DNA of 64,000 bases from Bacteroidota bacterium. GTDB taxonomy: Bacteria; Bacteroidota; Bacteroidia; Chitinophagales; Saprospiraceae. Positions 45,292 to 54,628 of this stretch are shown piece by piece (positions within the stretch are counted from its first letter, which is position 1; each line of letters opens with the position of its first letter). The stretch is from NCBI GenBank assembly GCA_016124585.1, contig WGNL01000004.1, positions 248,001-312,000 of the forward strand, read 5' to 3'. The position numbers and the translations under genes were made by a program. The notes beneath the pieces were generated by a model that had not been told where the DNA came from, made no database searches, and worked only from the letters and a program-made list of their open reading frames with translations.

Positions 45292-48021
45292 ATGAAAAAA
45301 CAACTTACAACCACTTTGGCATTTTGCCTGCTGTCTTTTGTCTCCTTTTCACAACTTTCAATAAAAAATCCAAGAATTGAGAATCGGACAAATCCGATTG
45401 GTATAGACGAGGTCAAACCACGATTCAGTTGGATTTTGGATGCTGCAGAACGAAGAAATGTGATGCAGACTGCTTATGAAATTAAGGTTGGAACCGAAAT
45501 TGGCGAGGTGAAACGTGGTAAAAACCTAGTTTGGAACAGTGGAAGAGTCAAATCATCAACCTCAATTTTGGTTCCTTACAATGGGCCCGCTTTGAAGCCT
45601 GGCACTCGCTATTTTTGGCAGGTCCGGGTATGGGACAACGCCGGACAAGTATCAGTCTGGAGCGAGGTAGCTTTTTGGCAGACTGGGTTACTGGATGTCG
45701 GTAATTGGAAGGCAGACTGGATAGGCATCAACCATTTGGAAGATTCATTGAAGTGGCCTTCCCCTATTTTTCGAAAAGAATTCTCTGCTAGAAAAAATAT
45801 CAAAATGGCCACAGCCTACATCAGTGCCCGTGGTCTTTACGAAGCTCAGATTAATGGCCAAAGGGTAGGGGATGCTTATCTGACCCCAGGTTGGACAGCT
45901 TATCAAAAGCGTATTCAATATCAAGTTTATGATGTAACTAATCTTTTGAAACCGGGTGAAAATGCAATTGGGGTCACTTTGGGTAGTGGGTGGTTTAGAA
46001 GCTACCTGGCTTGGAGTAATAACCGTGAAACATACGGAAAAGAACTTTCTCTACTTCTACAAATGGATATTGAATATGAGGATGGAACACACGAACTAGT
46101 ACTCTCAGACGGTTCTTGGCGGCATTCCACTGGCGGCATTCTTGACTCGGAGATTTATCATGGGGAAACGATAGATGCACGACTGGAGCAAAAAGGCTGG
46201 ACTATGACTGGTTTCAAAGACAATAATTGGGAACCTGTGAAAGTCGTAGAGTCACCAAAAGCTACCATTGTAGCGACCTACAACGAGCCAATTCGCAAGC
46301 AGGAACGCTTCACACCTCAGCGGATTTTTACAACTCCGAAAGGTGAACGAATCATTGATTTTGGTCAAAACTTAGTCGGATGGGTGGAGGTGAAAGCAAG
46401 GGGTGCATCTGGCAGCAAAATTCAAATGGTTCATGCGGAGGTTTTGGACAAATTTGGAAATTTTTACACTGAGAACCTACGGGTTGCAAAGCAAACATGC
46501 ACCTATACTTTAGCGGGAACAGGCGGGGTGGAGTTTTTTGAACCGCATTTTACCTTCCAAGGATTTCGCTACGTGCAAGTAGTTGACTTTCCGGGCGAAT
46601 TGGCCGCTGATAATTTCACTGCTGTTGCGCTCTATTCTGATATGCCTAAAACAGGCAATTTTACCAGTTCCAACCCGCTGGTAAATCAATTGCAGCACAA
46701 TATACAATGGGGTCAGCGGGGGAATTTCCTAGATGTGCCAACCGATTGCCCACAACGTGACGAACGACTCGGTTGGACAGGGGATGCACAAGCATTTGCC
46801 CGAACTGCTGCTTTCAATCATGAAGTCCACGCCTTTTACATGAAATGGCTGAAGGATGTGGCACTTGACCAGCGCCCTGATGGAAGCGTTCCTTTCGTTG
46901 TTCCTAATGTGCTTGGTGATGGCGCTTGTGGTTCTGCTGGTTGGGCAGATGTAGCGACTATCCTACCATGGGATGTTTACATTGCCTACGGCGACCAGCG
47001 AGTACTCGAAAATCAGTACACAAGCATGAAGGCTTGGGTGGATTACATGACTGCACAAAGCGAGGGCGATGACCTGTGGAATTCGGGCTTTTTGTTTGGT
47101 GACTGGCTTTTTTACTCAGAAAACAACGACAATATTGGAAACTCTGCGGTGACTTACAAACCATTTATCCAGCAGTGTTTTTGGGCGCATAGCACTCAAT
47201 TGCTCATCAATGCTGCCAATGTTTTGGGCAAGAAAACAGATGTGACAAAATACACGGCATTGCTACAACGCATCAAATCCGCTTTCAACCGGGAATATGT
47301 GACACCCAACGGAGCCTTGGTTTCAGCCACACAAACGGCATACGTATTGGCGCTTAATTTTGACATGCTTCCAGAGAATTTAAGGGAGCAAGCGGCACAG
47401 CGACTTGTTGACAATATCCGCAGTTACAATACCCATCTTACGACTGGCTTTCTTGGCACACCTTATCTGTGCCACGTACTCACCAGATTTGGCCATGATG
47501 ATGTTGCTTACGAACTTTTCCTTCGGGAAAAATACCCTTCTTGGTTGTACCCTGTGACGATGGGTGCCACCACGATTTGGGAGCGCTGGGATGGCATTCG
47601 GCCCGATAGCACCTTTGAGGAAGCAAGTATGAATTCCTTCAACCACTACGCATACGGTGCCATCGGCGATTGGATGTACCGCTCAGTAGCAGGTTTGAAC
47701 ACTGAAGAACAAGCGCCTGGCTATAAGCAAATTCTGATAAAACCACATATTGGTGCCAGCATGACAGAAGCATCGGCAGATTTGATGACGCCCTACGGAA
47801 GACTGGCTTCAGGATGGAAAACTGAGCCGGGATTCTCCTACTTGCATGTGGAAATTCCTGCAAATACAACAGCAACCATCTATGTTCCATCTGATAATTT
47901 GGAAATTATTCGGGAGGGAAGCTTGCCGATTAGTGCTGGGAATTTCCAGTTTGGAAAGGCTGAAACAGGTTACACTGTCCTAAAAGATGTTGGGTCGGGC
48001 ATTTATGATTTTTCATTCTAG
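45292..48021 (+). CDS. Alpha-L-rhamnosidase (GH78)
   Basis: A 909-residue secreted glycoside hydrolase. A signal peptide (MKKQLTTTLAFCLLSFVSFSQ) is followed by the N-terminal Fn3-like domain (IENRTNPIGIDEVKPRFSW), the Bac_rhamnosid_N domain (ATAYISARGLYEAQINGQRVGDAY contains it), and the catalytic (alpha/alpha)6 barrel. The barrel's DCPQRDERLGWTGD (about 485-498) carries the general acid region, and GATTIWERWDG is near the second catalytic Glu. It releases terminal alpha-L-rhamnose from glycans, probably in the periplasm; no T9SS sorting domain is present. It converges with the DUF692 gene, with 9 bases between them. Confidence 0.93.
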   Translation: MKKQLTTTLAFCLLSFVSFSQLSIKNPRIENRTNPIGIDEVKPRFSWILDAAERRNVMQTAYEIKVGTEIGEVKRGKNLVWNSGRVKSSTSILVPYNGPALKPGTRYFWQVRVWDNAGQVSVWSEVAFWQTGLLDVGNWKADWIGINHLEDSLKWPSPIFRKEFSARKNIKMATAYISARGLYEAQINGQRVGDAYLTPGWTAYQKRIQYQVYDVTNLLKPGENAIGVTLGSGWFRSYLAWSNNRETYGKELSLLLQMDIEYEDGTHELVLSDGSWRHSTGGILDSEIYHGETIDARLEQKGWTMTGFKDNNWEPVKVVESPKATIVATYNEPIRKQERFTPQRIFTTPKGERIIDFGQNLVGWVEVKARGASGSKIQMVHAEVLDKFGNFYTENLRVAKQTCTYTLAGTGGVEFFEPHFTFQGFRYVQVVDFPGELAADNFTAVALYSDMPKTGNFTSSNPLVNQLQHNIQWGQRGNFLDVPTDCPQRDERLGWTGDAQAFARTAAFNHEVHAFYMKWLKDVALDQRPDGSVPFVVPNVLGDGACGSAGWADVATILPWDVYIAYGDQRVLENQYTSMKAWVDYMTAQSEGDDLWNSGFLFGDWLFYSENNDNIGNSAVTYKPFIQQCFWAHSTQLLINAANVLGKKTDVTKYTALLQRIKSAFNREYVTPNGALVSATQTAYVLALNFDMLPENLREQAAQRLVDNIRSYNTHLTTGFLGTPYLCHVLTRFGHDDVAYELFLREKYPSWLYPVTMGATTIWERWDGIRPDSTFEEASMNSFNHYAYGAIGDWMYRSVAGLNTEEQAPGYKQILIKPHIGASMTEASADLMTPYGRLASGWKTEPGFSYLHVEIPANTTATIYVPSDNLEIIREGSLPISAGNFQFGKAETGYTVLKDVGSGIYDFSF

Positions 48022-48030
48022 GTCTGAAAA

Positions 48031-49155
48031 TTAGACGAACCCATGCTTCCACTTTTGAGCAATGACCATTGCTGTTTCAAGCATGGTGGGTTCCCAATTT
48101 TCAACCTTCCAATCACTGTTGGCTAAGCTCGAATTGGCCAACAATTGGCGTGTTGTTTCAAAGTTTGGACTTGTTTCCAAAATTTGGGATAGTTCGTTTT
48201 GCTGGTAAGCTAAAAATTCATTTTCGAGCGGCTCCCCTAAAATCCTAGCTGCATTTGGTGAAAAATCATTTTGCTGAGTAAAATTTCCAGGAGTTTCATG
48301 CTGAATTATGGAAGACATCTTCAAAAAGTCAGCTTGAAATTGGGCTTTCTCCGCATCGCCTCCAAGTGCATTCCCCAACTGTTCCATCACAACAAATTTT
48401 AAATTTGGGCATCGTGAAAGACTGGACTCAAGCATTTTAAAAACTGTTTCTGGAACCTGGCTGTCGTGGGTATCACGCCTAATTTTTTTATTGGAGACAA
48501 TGTTTGAGGCTTCCCAACTCCCACCAGAAATATGGATTTCCCTGACTCGCTCCAATGGGTACAATGCCATCAATTCTTCAAAGTCAACTTCAAAATTGTG
48601 CATTTGGCAAAACAGGTTGTGGAGGTCAAGAATGATAAATCCATTGACGGGCTCTACCAGTTTAGACAAAAAATCACCATGCTTTTTCACTTCATCTAAA
48701 CTGTACGAAAAAGCAAGGTTTTCAAGTCCTACTGGACATTGGCAAGCATCCTGAATTCGAAAAAGACGGTCAACACCAATTGAAAGTGTCGAAGCATTGT
48801 ATGGGATTCCAATTGGGGCACCTTTATGAAAATCTTCCCCAGTCATAAATCCAAAATGCTCTGAAACATGGTCAAACTGGTAAGTCTTTGAAAATTGGCG
48901 GAGCTGAGATAGCCAGTTTTCTTGCTCTGGCCTCCATTTACCTGAGAAAATGGAGAAATAAACCCCGTGGCCAATCAGCCTACTGGCCTTTCCATAAGTG
49001 AAAACCAATTCTTGGAACCATTCTGGAATTTCACGAACCTTGAAAAGTGCATCAAATGACCACTCCAACCCTTCAACGTTACCAGACTCTAACAGGGGGA
49101 GTGCTGCTAGAAGTGTGTTCCTGTCCAAATTGCAAGCAATGGAGGCGAAAGGCAT
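48031..49155 (-). CDS. DUF692/MNIO enzyme, putative RiPP-modifying iron oxygenase
   Basis: A 374-residue protein. Residues 1-285 follow the DUF692 TIM-barrel pattern with all the expected metal ligands: GHGVYFS (His63), HVSEH (Glu99, His100), GLENLAF (Glu145), LDLHNLF (Asp177, His179), EIHISGG (His208), DTHDSQV (Asp228, His230) and MEQLGN (Glu258). This multinuclear non-heme iron family modifies cysteines of ribosomal peptides, as in methanobactin, 3-thiaglutamate and chryseobasin synthesis. About 90 further residues (FSPNAARILG... to QKWKHGFV) form a helical C-terminal extension that may be a fused partner domain. The peptide encoded 75 bases upstream is the obvious substrate. Confidence 0.88.
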   Translation of the reverse strand: MPFASIACNLDRNTLLAALPLLESGNVEGLEWSFDALFKVREIPEWFQELVFTYGKASRLIGHGVYFSIFSGKWRPEQENWLSQLRQFSKTYQFDHVSEHFGFMTGEDFHKGAPIGIPYNASTLSIGVDRLFRIQDACQCPVGLENLAFSYSLDEVKKHGDFLSKLVEPVNGFIILDLHNLFCQMHNFEVDFEELMALYPLERVREIHISGGSWEASNIVSNKKIRRDTHDSQVPETVFKMLESSLSRCPNLKFVVMEQLGNALGGDAEKAQFQADFLKMSSIIQHETPGNFTQQNDFSPNAARILGEPLENEFLAYQQNELSQILETSPNFETTRQLLANSSLANSDWKVENWEPTMLETAMVIAQKWKHGFV

Positions 49156-49184
49156 AATGTCTATGGTGTTTCAGAAGGTAGGGA

Positions 49185-49222
49185 TTAGCGGGTTTCAGCC
49201 AATTTTTCTCAAAACCCGCTAA
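49185..49222 (-). promoter_or_regulatory. Stem-loop between precursor and MNIO genes
   Basis: TTAGCGGGTTT (49185-49195) and its exact complement (49212-49222) form an 11-base stem with a 16-base loop, 9 bases after the precursor stop. No T-run follows on the reverse strand, so partial termination or 3' end protection of the precursor message is more likely than full termination. Confidence 0.65.
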
Positions 49223-49230
49223 ACTTTGAA

Positions 49231-49473
49231 TTACCCCATTCCACAAGCAGGGCAATCACCACAAGTAGGAGGAGTTGTTTCACCTCCATTTTTTTGTTCA
49301 TTAGTGCCTTGGTTGTCGGTTGAAGTTCTATCAGTTGGTTCGACTTGCTCTTGGGTATCTTGTTTTGGGAGGTCAGTTTTTTCGATTTGGTCAACCAAGC
49401 CGCAAGAGGTAGATGTAGTGCCGAGCGTTACACCCACTACTATAGCTTGAAGCAATGATTTTGAAATTTTCAT
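49231..49473 (-). CDS. Putative RiPP precursor, chryseobasin-like, CxxCxxC core
   Basis: An 80-residue peptide. Residues 1-23 are a signal-like hydrophobic segment (SLLQAIVVGVTLG) ending in STSC24, a possible lipobox. The middle (25-66) is polar, rich in Thr, Gln, Asp and Glu, and probably disordered. The C-terminus is TCGDCPACGMG, with Cys71, Cys74 and Cys77 evenly spaced by two residues. Small peptides with this build and a CPACGMG-like end are found beside DUF692 enzymes in Bacteroidota; I recall them as chryseobasin-related. The adjacent gene on the same strand is a DUF692 enzyme. The peptide would be modified at the cysteines and exported or lipid-anchored. Confidence 0.82.
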   Translation of the reverse strand: MKISKSLLQAIVVGVTLGTTSTSCGLVDQIEKTDLPKQDTQEQVEPTDRTSTDNQGTNEQKNGGETTPPTCGDCPACGMG

Positions 49474-49580
49474 GATGGTAAGATATTGAAGGTGAATAAA
49501 TCTAATAAAAGTCTAGACACCTAAGATAAACGCAATGGTTGGGAATACTAGCTTTTAAACTATTTATCAGCGGAATTTGC

Positions 49581-50444
49581 CTACCAAATGACATGAAAAT
49601 GGTCGTCGTGCCTGGCAGCCTTACAGCCTTGAAAACGTATTTTGTCAATTTTATCTAACCCAAGTCTGGTTTTCAAATGTGGCTCCAACAGTATTTTGTG
49701 AACTGATTTTTGGTTTGAAAATAATTGGATAAGTTCGGCTGTTCTGGTTTCATCCAATTTGTAGCTTTCTTCTTTGTAAAAATGTTTTGTAACCCTCATC
49801 TCGAAACTTCGCAAAAAATTGCCGCATTTTTCTTCCATATCAACTTCTCCTTGTAAAGGTTTTGCGCTAGCTCCATACGCTAATGTAGTGGGAGCGCCAT
49901 TCATTGGATTACCTGATTTTACATCCAACCAATCAAACGCCATGTCCACTGTTGTTCCATTCCTATGTGTAAAATGTGGCTCCAAAGGATATCCATTGAA
50001 AAAAGGAAAATTGGCATCTAGATAATACGTCTTGGTTCCAGGAAACCTAATGGCCATTTGATTAGCCACTTTTTCGCAGCTTTCTTTAACAGCTGGGCGA
50101 ACATAATGATGATTTAACAAGCAAAAATAGAGCACATTATGTGGTTTGAGGTTTGAATCACTAAAGATTGGAAGCGGTACACGTCCACATTGCCATTTAG
50201 CTAGTGGGGGCACAATATATAGGCTTACCAAGCAATAAATGCAAGTAAAACTTGTAATACCAACAAGTCGATATTCCCATTTTGGTACAAATTTCCCTTT
50301 TAGCCACTGGTAAAATGGCAAAAATGCCAACCAAATTAGGCCACCAACCTGTGTAAAAAGTGTAAATACAACGATTATTATCAAATTTTTAATAAATCTC
50401 CCCATTTTGCACGATTCTTGAACTGCTGTTTTAACCCCCAGCAT
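49581..50444 (-). CDS. Membrane-anchored LAS-type metallopeptidase-like protein
   Basis: A 287-residue protein. Two N-terminal membrane helices (about 17-45 and 60-80) are followed by a domain with THRNGTTVDMAFDW (His160, Asp167) and, at the very end, RHDDHFHVIW (His279, His282 and His284). This is the zinc site layout of LAS enzymes (MepA, D-Ala-D-Ala dipeptidases, M15/M74), which cut peptidoglycan peptides. It could act on the cell wall. It is encoded 107 bases upstream of the candidate RiPP precursor on the same strand, so a role in peptide maturation is possible but only suggested by position. Confidence 0.65.
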   Translation of the reverse strand: MLGVKTAVQESCKMGRFIKNLIIIVVFTLFTQVGGLIWLAFLPFYQWLKGKFVPKWEYRLVGITSFTCIYCLVSLYIVPPLAKWQCGRVPLPIFSDSNLKPHNVLYFCLLNHHYVRPAVKESCEKVANQMAIRFPGTKTYYLDANFPFFNGYPLEPHFTHRNGTTVDMAFDWLDVKSGNPMNGAPTTLAYGASAKPLQGEVDMEEKCGNFLRSFEMRVTKHFYKEESYKLDETRTAELIQLFSNQKSVHKILLEPHLKTRLGLDKIDKIRFQGCKAARHDDHFHVIW

Positions 50445-50488
50445 GTGATTAATTAATAAGAAACACTCCCTACGAAATTTATTGGAAA

Positions 50489-53455
50489 ATGAGATTCACT
50501 CACCTACTAATGACAGGTACACTGTTCATTATGACCCTACCGTTGTTTGGCCAGCACCAATATTGGCAGATTTTGGACGAAAGTAAAATTGTTAACCGTT
50601 CCGACGAACGATGGATTGTGCCAAAAAAGTATGGCACACTAAGCCTTGACGTTCAAAAATTCAGTAACTTTTTAGCAGACGTACCACTTCGATTTAACGA
50701 AAACCATGCTTCAAAGCTTATTGAATTACCAATGCCCAATGGAGATTTTGAGCATTATGAAATTGTAGAGGCACCCATTATGCATCCAAGGCTTGCTTCT
50801 AAGTTCCCCATGATTCGTTGTTTCACAGGCCAAGGCGTGGAAGACAAAGGGGCTTTGGTCTACTTGGACATCACTCAAAAAGGTGTTCATGCAATGATTC
50901 TCAAGCAAGGAGAAACTTTTTACATTGACCCCTATTTCGCTAATGAAAATGAGACATATATTGCCTATAAAAAAGTAGATTTTATTAAAGAAAATAAGAC
51001 TGCTCTGCAATGCTTAGAAGATGATTCCGTATTGCCACAGGCTTCAAACAATATGGCTCCTGCTGAGCGAATAGCAGGTGTCAACCTCCGTACTTTTGAC
51101 TTGGCAATAGCTGCTGCTGGAGAATATACGCAATTTCACGGAGGAACCGTGGCTGATGGTTTGGCAGCAATCGTTACAGCCGTAAATCGGGTGCGTGGAA
51201 TATACGAAACAGAGTTGGCAATTAGCTTTGAATTAGTGGCTGACAATAATCTGTTAATTTATACGAACCCAAGTACAGACCCATATTCTTCCCCACCTAC
51301 ATTGGCAGAAAATCAATCTAATATTGATGCAGTTATAGGTAATGCTAATTATGACTTAGGTCATGTCGTAGGTATTGGCACTGGTGGGATTGCCACACTA
51401 AATTCTACTTGTATTAATTCCAGTAAGGCTCGTGGTATGACCGCATTAGATTCACCCGTTGGCGATCCATTTTACATTGATTTTTTAGCGCATGAAATTG
51501 GTCATCAATTTGGAGCACACCATACTTTTAACGGTGATGAAAGTAATTGTGGCAGTGCAGGCACATACCCAAGCTCTGCATTTGAACCGGGCAGCGGCTC
51601 AACTATTATGGCATACGCCGGCATTTGTGGGTCGCAAAATTTACAGATAAATAGCCATGCATATTTTCATAGGATCAGTTTGGACGAAATCACTAAATTT
51701 GTTGATGTAACAATAGTAGATATTCCAGGCTGTGAAACAGTTACCGCAACTGGGAATAATTGCCCAGTTATTGATGCTGACCCAGATGGGATGGATGGAA
51801 AATACATCCCCATAAGTACACCATTTGAGCTAACAGCTAATGCTACAGACCCAGATGGAGACCCTATTGTCTATAATTGGGAGCAAATGGATTTGGGGGA
51901 TCCGGGTACACCATCACCAAGTGAATCTGGCCCGATTCTTAGGTCTTACCCGCCAAGTGCATCACCTACCCGAAATTTTCCTTTATTGAATGCCATTTTG
52001 GACAATACAACGATTTATGGGGAATTTTTACCCTCTATATCCAGAACGCTTAAATTTATAGCAACAGCACGTGATAATAACATTAATGGCGGGGGCAATG
52101 CATCCGATTCAATTATGCTAAATGTCACAAATTCTGCAGGCCCATTTTCTATCTTGAATTTTAACTCAACAGCCATTGTCAGTGGTACTATATTCTTGCA
52201 ATGGAATGTAGCAAATACTACCGATGCTCCTGTAAATTGCGCTAATGTTGATATTCTTTTGTCGTATGATGGAGGCCAAACTTTTAGTTTATTGGTAGGC
52301 AATACGCCTAATGATGGTAATGAATTAGTTACTTTGCCAAATATTGCTACAGGTCAGGCTAGGATAAAAGTAAAATGTGCTGATAACGTATTTTTTGATA
52401 TCAATAATGCCGATTTAAGGATTGCCCCATCAGATGCTAGCTGTTCTGAGAAAATAACTTCAGGTAGTTTCTCTTCTAGCACTGGTTGGACGGAAACCTC
52501 TACCAATTATGGTTATGTGATTAGTAATTGGGGGCTTTATCACAAAGCTGATGGCAGCGCTTGGCTTGGATATGCTGATGACGAAGTTTCCACTATTTCC
52601 CAAACAATAACAATTCCTTCAGCCGCACATTTTGCCTCTTTGGAATATTGGTATAAACTGGAGGCTACTGATTGTGGCAATGATATTTTTAGGGTAAAAA
52701 TCAATGGAGTTGTAGTTAAAAATTATACGTTATGCAATGATCCGGCTACTGGAAGTTGGGTTCGTCAGCTTATTGATTTAAGTGGTTACAAAGGTACATC
52801 TCCTACGATTATGTTTGAAGTAATAAATAACTCGAATAGCCCAACTGATGTAATCATTGATGATGTTTCAGTTTACGTATGTGAAGGTGGCTCATTTTCA
52901 CCGCTTCCAGTGGAACTTATGGAATTTGAGGCAAAACCTGTTGAAAATATGGCCAAACTTCATTGGTCAACTGCAAGCGAGACAGATAATCGTGGTTTTG
53001 ATGTAGAAATGCAAAATGAATATGGTGATTACCAGACCCTTGGTTTTGTGCCGGGTAAGGGTACTTCTAATGAAATCAGCAATTATTATTTTGAAGTGCC
53101 AGGGTTAAAGCCAGGGACTTATTATTTCCGTTTGCGTCAGAAAAATGAAAATGGTCAAGAGGAATTCAGTCCAATTAGGAGTGTTCAAATAAGTGGTATT
53201 ACAAAGGTTGAAGTATCTCCAAATCCAGTTTCTGACGTTGCATTTTTCGAAGTAACGCTTGAAAAGCCTTCCTTGGTCCATTTGCAAATTCTTGATGGAT
53301 TAGGTAGGGTAGTAGGCACTGTTACAAATGATGAATTTGGTTCAGGGAATTTTGATTTGGCTTATAATGTTTCTCAATTGACCAATGGAATTTATTATTA
53401 TCATATGGTCACTGGAAATACTGACACAAATGGTCGATTTATAGTCAACAAATAA
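50489..53455 (+). CDS. Secreted reprolysin-like metalloprotease with T9SS type A domain
   Basis: A 988-residue protein. A signal peptide (MRFTHLLMTGTLFIMTLPLFGQ) and a propeptide of about 180 residues precede the catalytic domain. The catalytic domain has HEIGHQFGAHH starting at His335 (HExxHxxGxxH) and the Met-turn STIMAYAGIC with Met374, as in M12B-type metzincins. Beta-sandwich domains follow (PKD-like DPDGDPIVYNWEQ, then a jelly-roll near 650-800). The C-terminus (VSPNPVSDVAFFEVTL to NGRFIVNK) is the type A sorting signal of the type IX system. It should be released or attached at the surface and degrade protein. A strong terminator follows. Confidence 0.93.
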   Translation: MRFTHLLMTGTLFIMTLPLFGQHQYWQILDESKIVNRSDERWIVPKKYGTLSLDVQKFSNFLADVPLRFNENHASKLIELPMPNGDFEHYEIVEAPIMHPRLASKFPMIRCFTGQGVEDKGALVYLDITQKGVHAMILKQGETFYIDPYFANENETYIAYKKVDFIKENKTALQCLEDDSVLPQASNNMAPAERIAGVNLRTFDLAIAAAGEYTQFHGGTVADGLAAIVTAVNRVRGIYETELAISFELVADNNLLIYTNPSTDPYSSPPTLAENQSNIDAVIGNANYDLGHVVGIGTGGIATLNSTCINSSKARGMTALDSPVGDPFYIDFLAHEIGHQFGAHHTFNGDESNCGSAGTYPSSAFEPGSGSTIMAYAGICGSQNLQINSHAYFHRISLDEITKFVDVTIVDIPGCETVTATGNNCPVIDADPDGMDGKYIPISTPFELTANATDPDGDPIVYNWEQMDLGDPGTPSPSESGPILRSYPPSASPTRNFPLLNAILDNTTIYGEFLPSISRTLKFIATARDNNINGGGNASDSIMLNVTNSAGPFSILNFNSTAIVSGTIFLQWNVANTTDAPVNCANVDILLSYDGGQTFSLLVGNTPNDGNELVTLPNIATGQARIKVKCADNVFFDINNADLRIAPSDASCSEKITSGSFSSSTGWTETSTNYGYVISNWGLYHKADGSAWLGYADDEVSTISQTITIPSAAHFASLEYWYKLEATDCGNDIFRVKINGVVVKNYTLCNDPATGSWVRQLIDLSGYKGTSPTIMFEVINNSNSPTDVIIDDVSVYVCEGGSFSPLPVELMEFEAKPVENMAKLHWSTASETDNRGFDVEMQNEYGDYQTLGFVPGKGTSNEISNYYFEVPGLKPGTYYFRLRQKNENGQEEFSPIRSVQISGITKVEVSPNPVSDVAFFEVTLEKPSLVHLQILDGLGRVVGTVTNDEFGSGNFDLAYNVSQLTNGIYYYHMVTGNTDTNGRFIVNK

Positions 53456-53481
53456 CTTATTTCATAAGTGCTTAAAAATGG

Positions 53482-53515
53482 AAGCCCATAGGATTCAAAT
53501 ACTATGGGCTTTTTA
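53482..53515 (+). terminator. Rho-independent terminator of the metalloprotease gene
   Basis: AAGCCCATAG (53482-53491) and CTATGGGCTT (53502-53511) form a perfect 10-base stem with a 10-base loop, followed by a T-rich tail. It lies 26 bases after the stop codon. Confidence 0.92.
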
Positions 53516-53629
53516 TTTTGATAAAAATCACTTTAAAGAATGATAAATGACATGCAGGGTGGATACTCTGTTTCAGAAATTTGAGACAGAAAGAGGCAGT
53601 AAATAATTCTTCACTTAAATTGAACTGTC

Positions 53630-54535
53630 ATGTCATTTGAAACCTCCACTTCGATGATTGAATATGGGATGCTTTCCATCCTTGTCATTTCTGGGATAAT
53701 AATTCTGGTACTAAAATCCCACTTCAGGAATCTTGAAAAATTAAACTTAACCGAGAAATACAAAAATTGGAAATGGAGTTCACCAGCCGAAGCAAGGACG
53801 AAATATCCTGAACTTGATGTTTTCAAAATCAGTGGTTCATTGAGGATTTATGGAGTAATGGTGGCACTCATAATGATGATTTTTGCCTTTAGTTGGACCA
53901 ATTATGATAAAAAAGTCGATGTCAGCAATCTATTGGGAACCCTAGACGAGGTTATAGAAATGGAAACACCTCGCACTGCTGAACCGCCGCCGCCGCCACC
54001 TCCACCCCCACAAGTTGTACAAATATTAGCTACTGATTTGCCTGATATCGAAACTAGGGTTTTTGAGGATCAAAGTATTGATGAGCAAACTGCTATTGAA
54101 CCGCCAATTATTATTAGACGTGAGACACAGGCTGCACCGCCTCCACCACCGCCGCCGCCTCCACCAGAGCCGAAAGAGCAGGAAATTTTTAAGGTAGTGG
54201 AAGATGCACCGATTTTTAGTGGTTGTGAGGAAGTATTAGATAAAGCAGAGCGGCAAAAATGTGCAGAAACTAAGTTGCTGGAATTCATTTACAGCAAAAT
54301 AAGCTATCCTCCAATGGCCCGTGAAAATGGCGTCGAAGGTATGGTTTACATTCAATTTGTTGTTGAAACCGATGGAAGTATCAGCAAATCCAATATTATC
54401 CGTGACATTGGGGGAGGATGCGGAGACGAAGCTTTGCGAGTTGTCAATATGATGCCAAATTGGAATCCTGGCAAACAACGTGGAGTTCCGGTTAGGGTTA
54501 TGTTTACACTTCCAGTAAAATTCGATTTGAAATAA
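53630..54535 (+). CDS. tonB: TonB-family energy transducer
   Basis: A 301-residue inner-membrane protein with two hydrophobic helices (about 12-28 and 72-89). Two long proline tracts at 119-127 and 170-179 span the periplasm, and a C-terminal TonB domain has SYPPMARENGVEGMVYIQFVVETDGSI and MPNWNPGKQRGVPVRVMFTLPVKF. It transmits proton-motive energy to TonB-dependent receptors. A short cysteine-containing segment (FSGCEEVLDKAERQKCAE) before the domain is the form usual in Bacteroidota. It is a single gene ended by a bidirectional terminator. The partner ExbB/ExbD genes are not in the window. Confidence 0.92.
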   Translation: MSFETSTSMIEYGMLSILVISGIIILVLKSHFRNLEKLNLTEKYKNWKWSSPAEARTKYPELDVFKISGSLRIYGVMVALIMMIFAFSWTNYDKKVDVSNLLGTLDEVIEMETPRTAEPPPPPPPPPQVVQILATDLPDIETRVFEDQSIDEQTAIEPPIIIRRETQAAPPPPPPPPPPEPKEQEIFKVVEDAPIFSGCEEVLDKAERQKCAETKLLEFIYSKISYPPMARENGVEGMVYIQFVVETDGSISKSNIIRDIGGGCGDEALRVVNMMPNWNPGKQRGVPVRVMFTLPVKFDLK

Positions 54536-54562
54536 CCTTTTGCTATTCCATAAAAATAGCAC

Positions 54563-54607
54563 AGCCTAAACAGGGTTTTGCAAGCAATGCGAATCCCTGT
54601 TTAGGCT
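54563..54607. terminator. Bidirectional terminator between tonB and the DUF5995-like gene
   Basis: AGCCTAAACAGGG (54563-54575) and its exact complement (54595-54607) form a 13-base stem with a 19-base loop. It sits between convergent genes, 27 bases after the tonB stop. Confidence 0.85.
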
Positions 54608-54628
54608 ATTATTGAATTGTAGAGTTTA

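Noticed and set aside
49209-49450. Other small frames over the candidate precursor (49209-49394 minus and 49226-49450 plus)
   Set aside because: They overlap the 80-residue peptide in other frames and lack the signal segment and Cys core.
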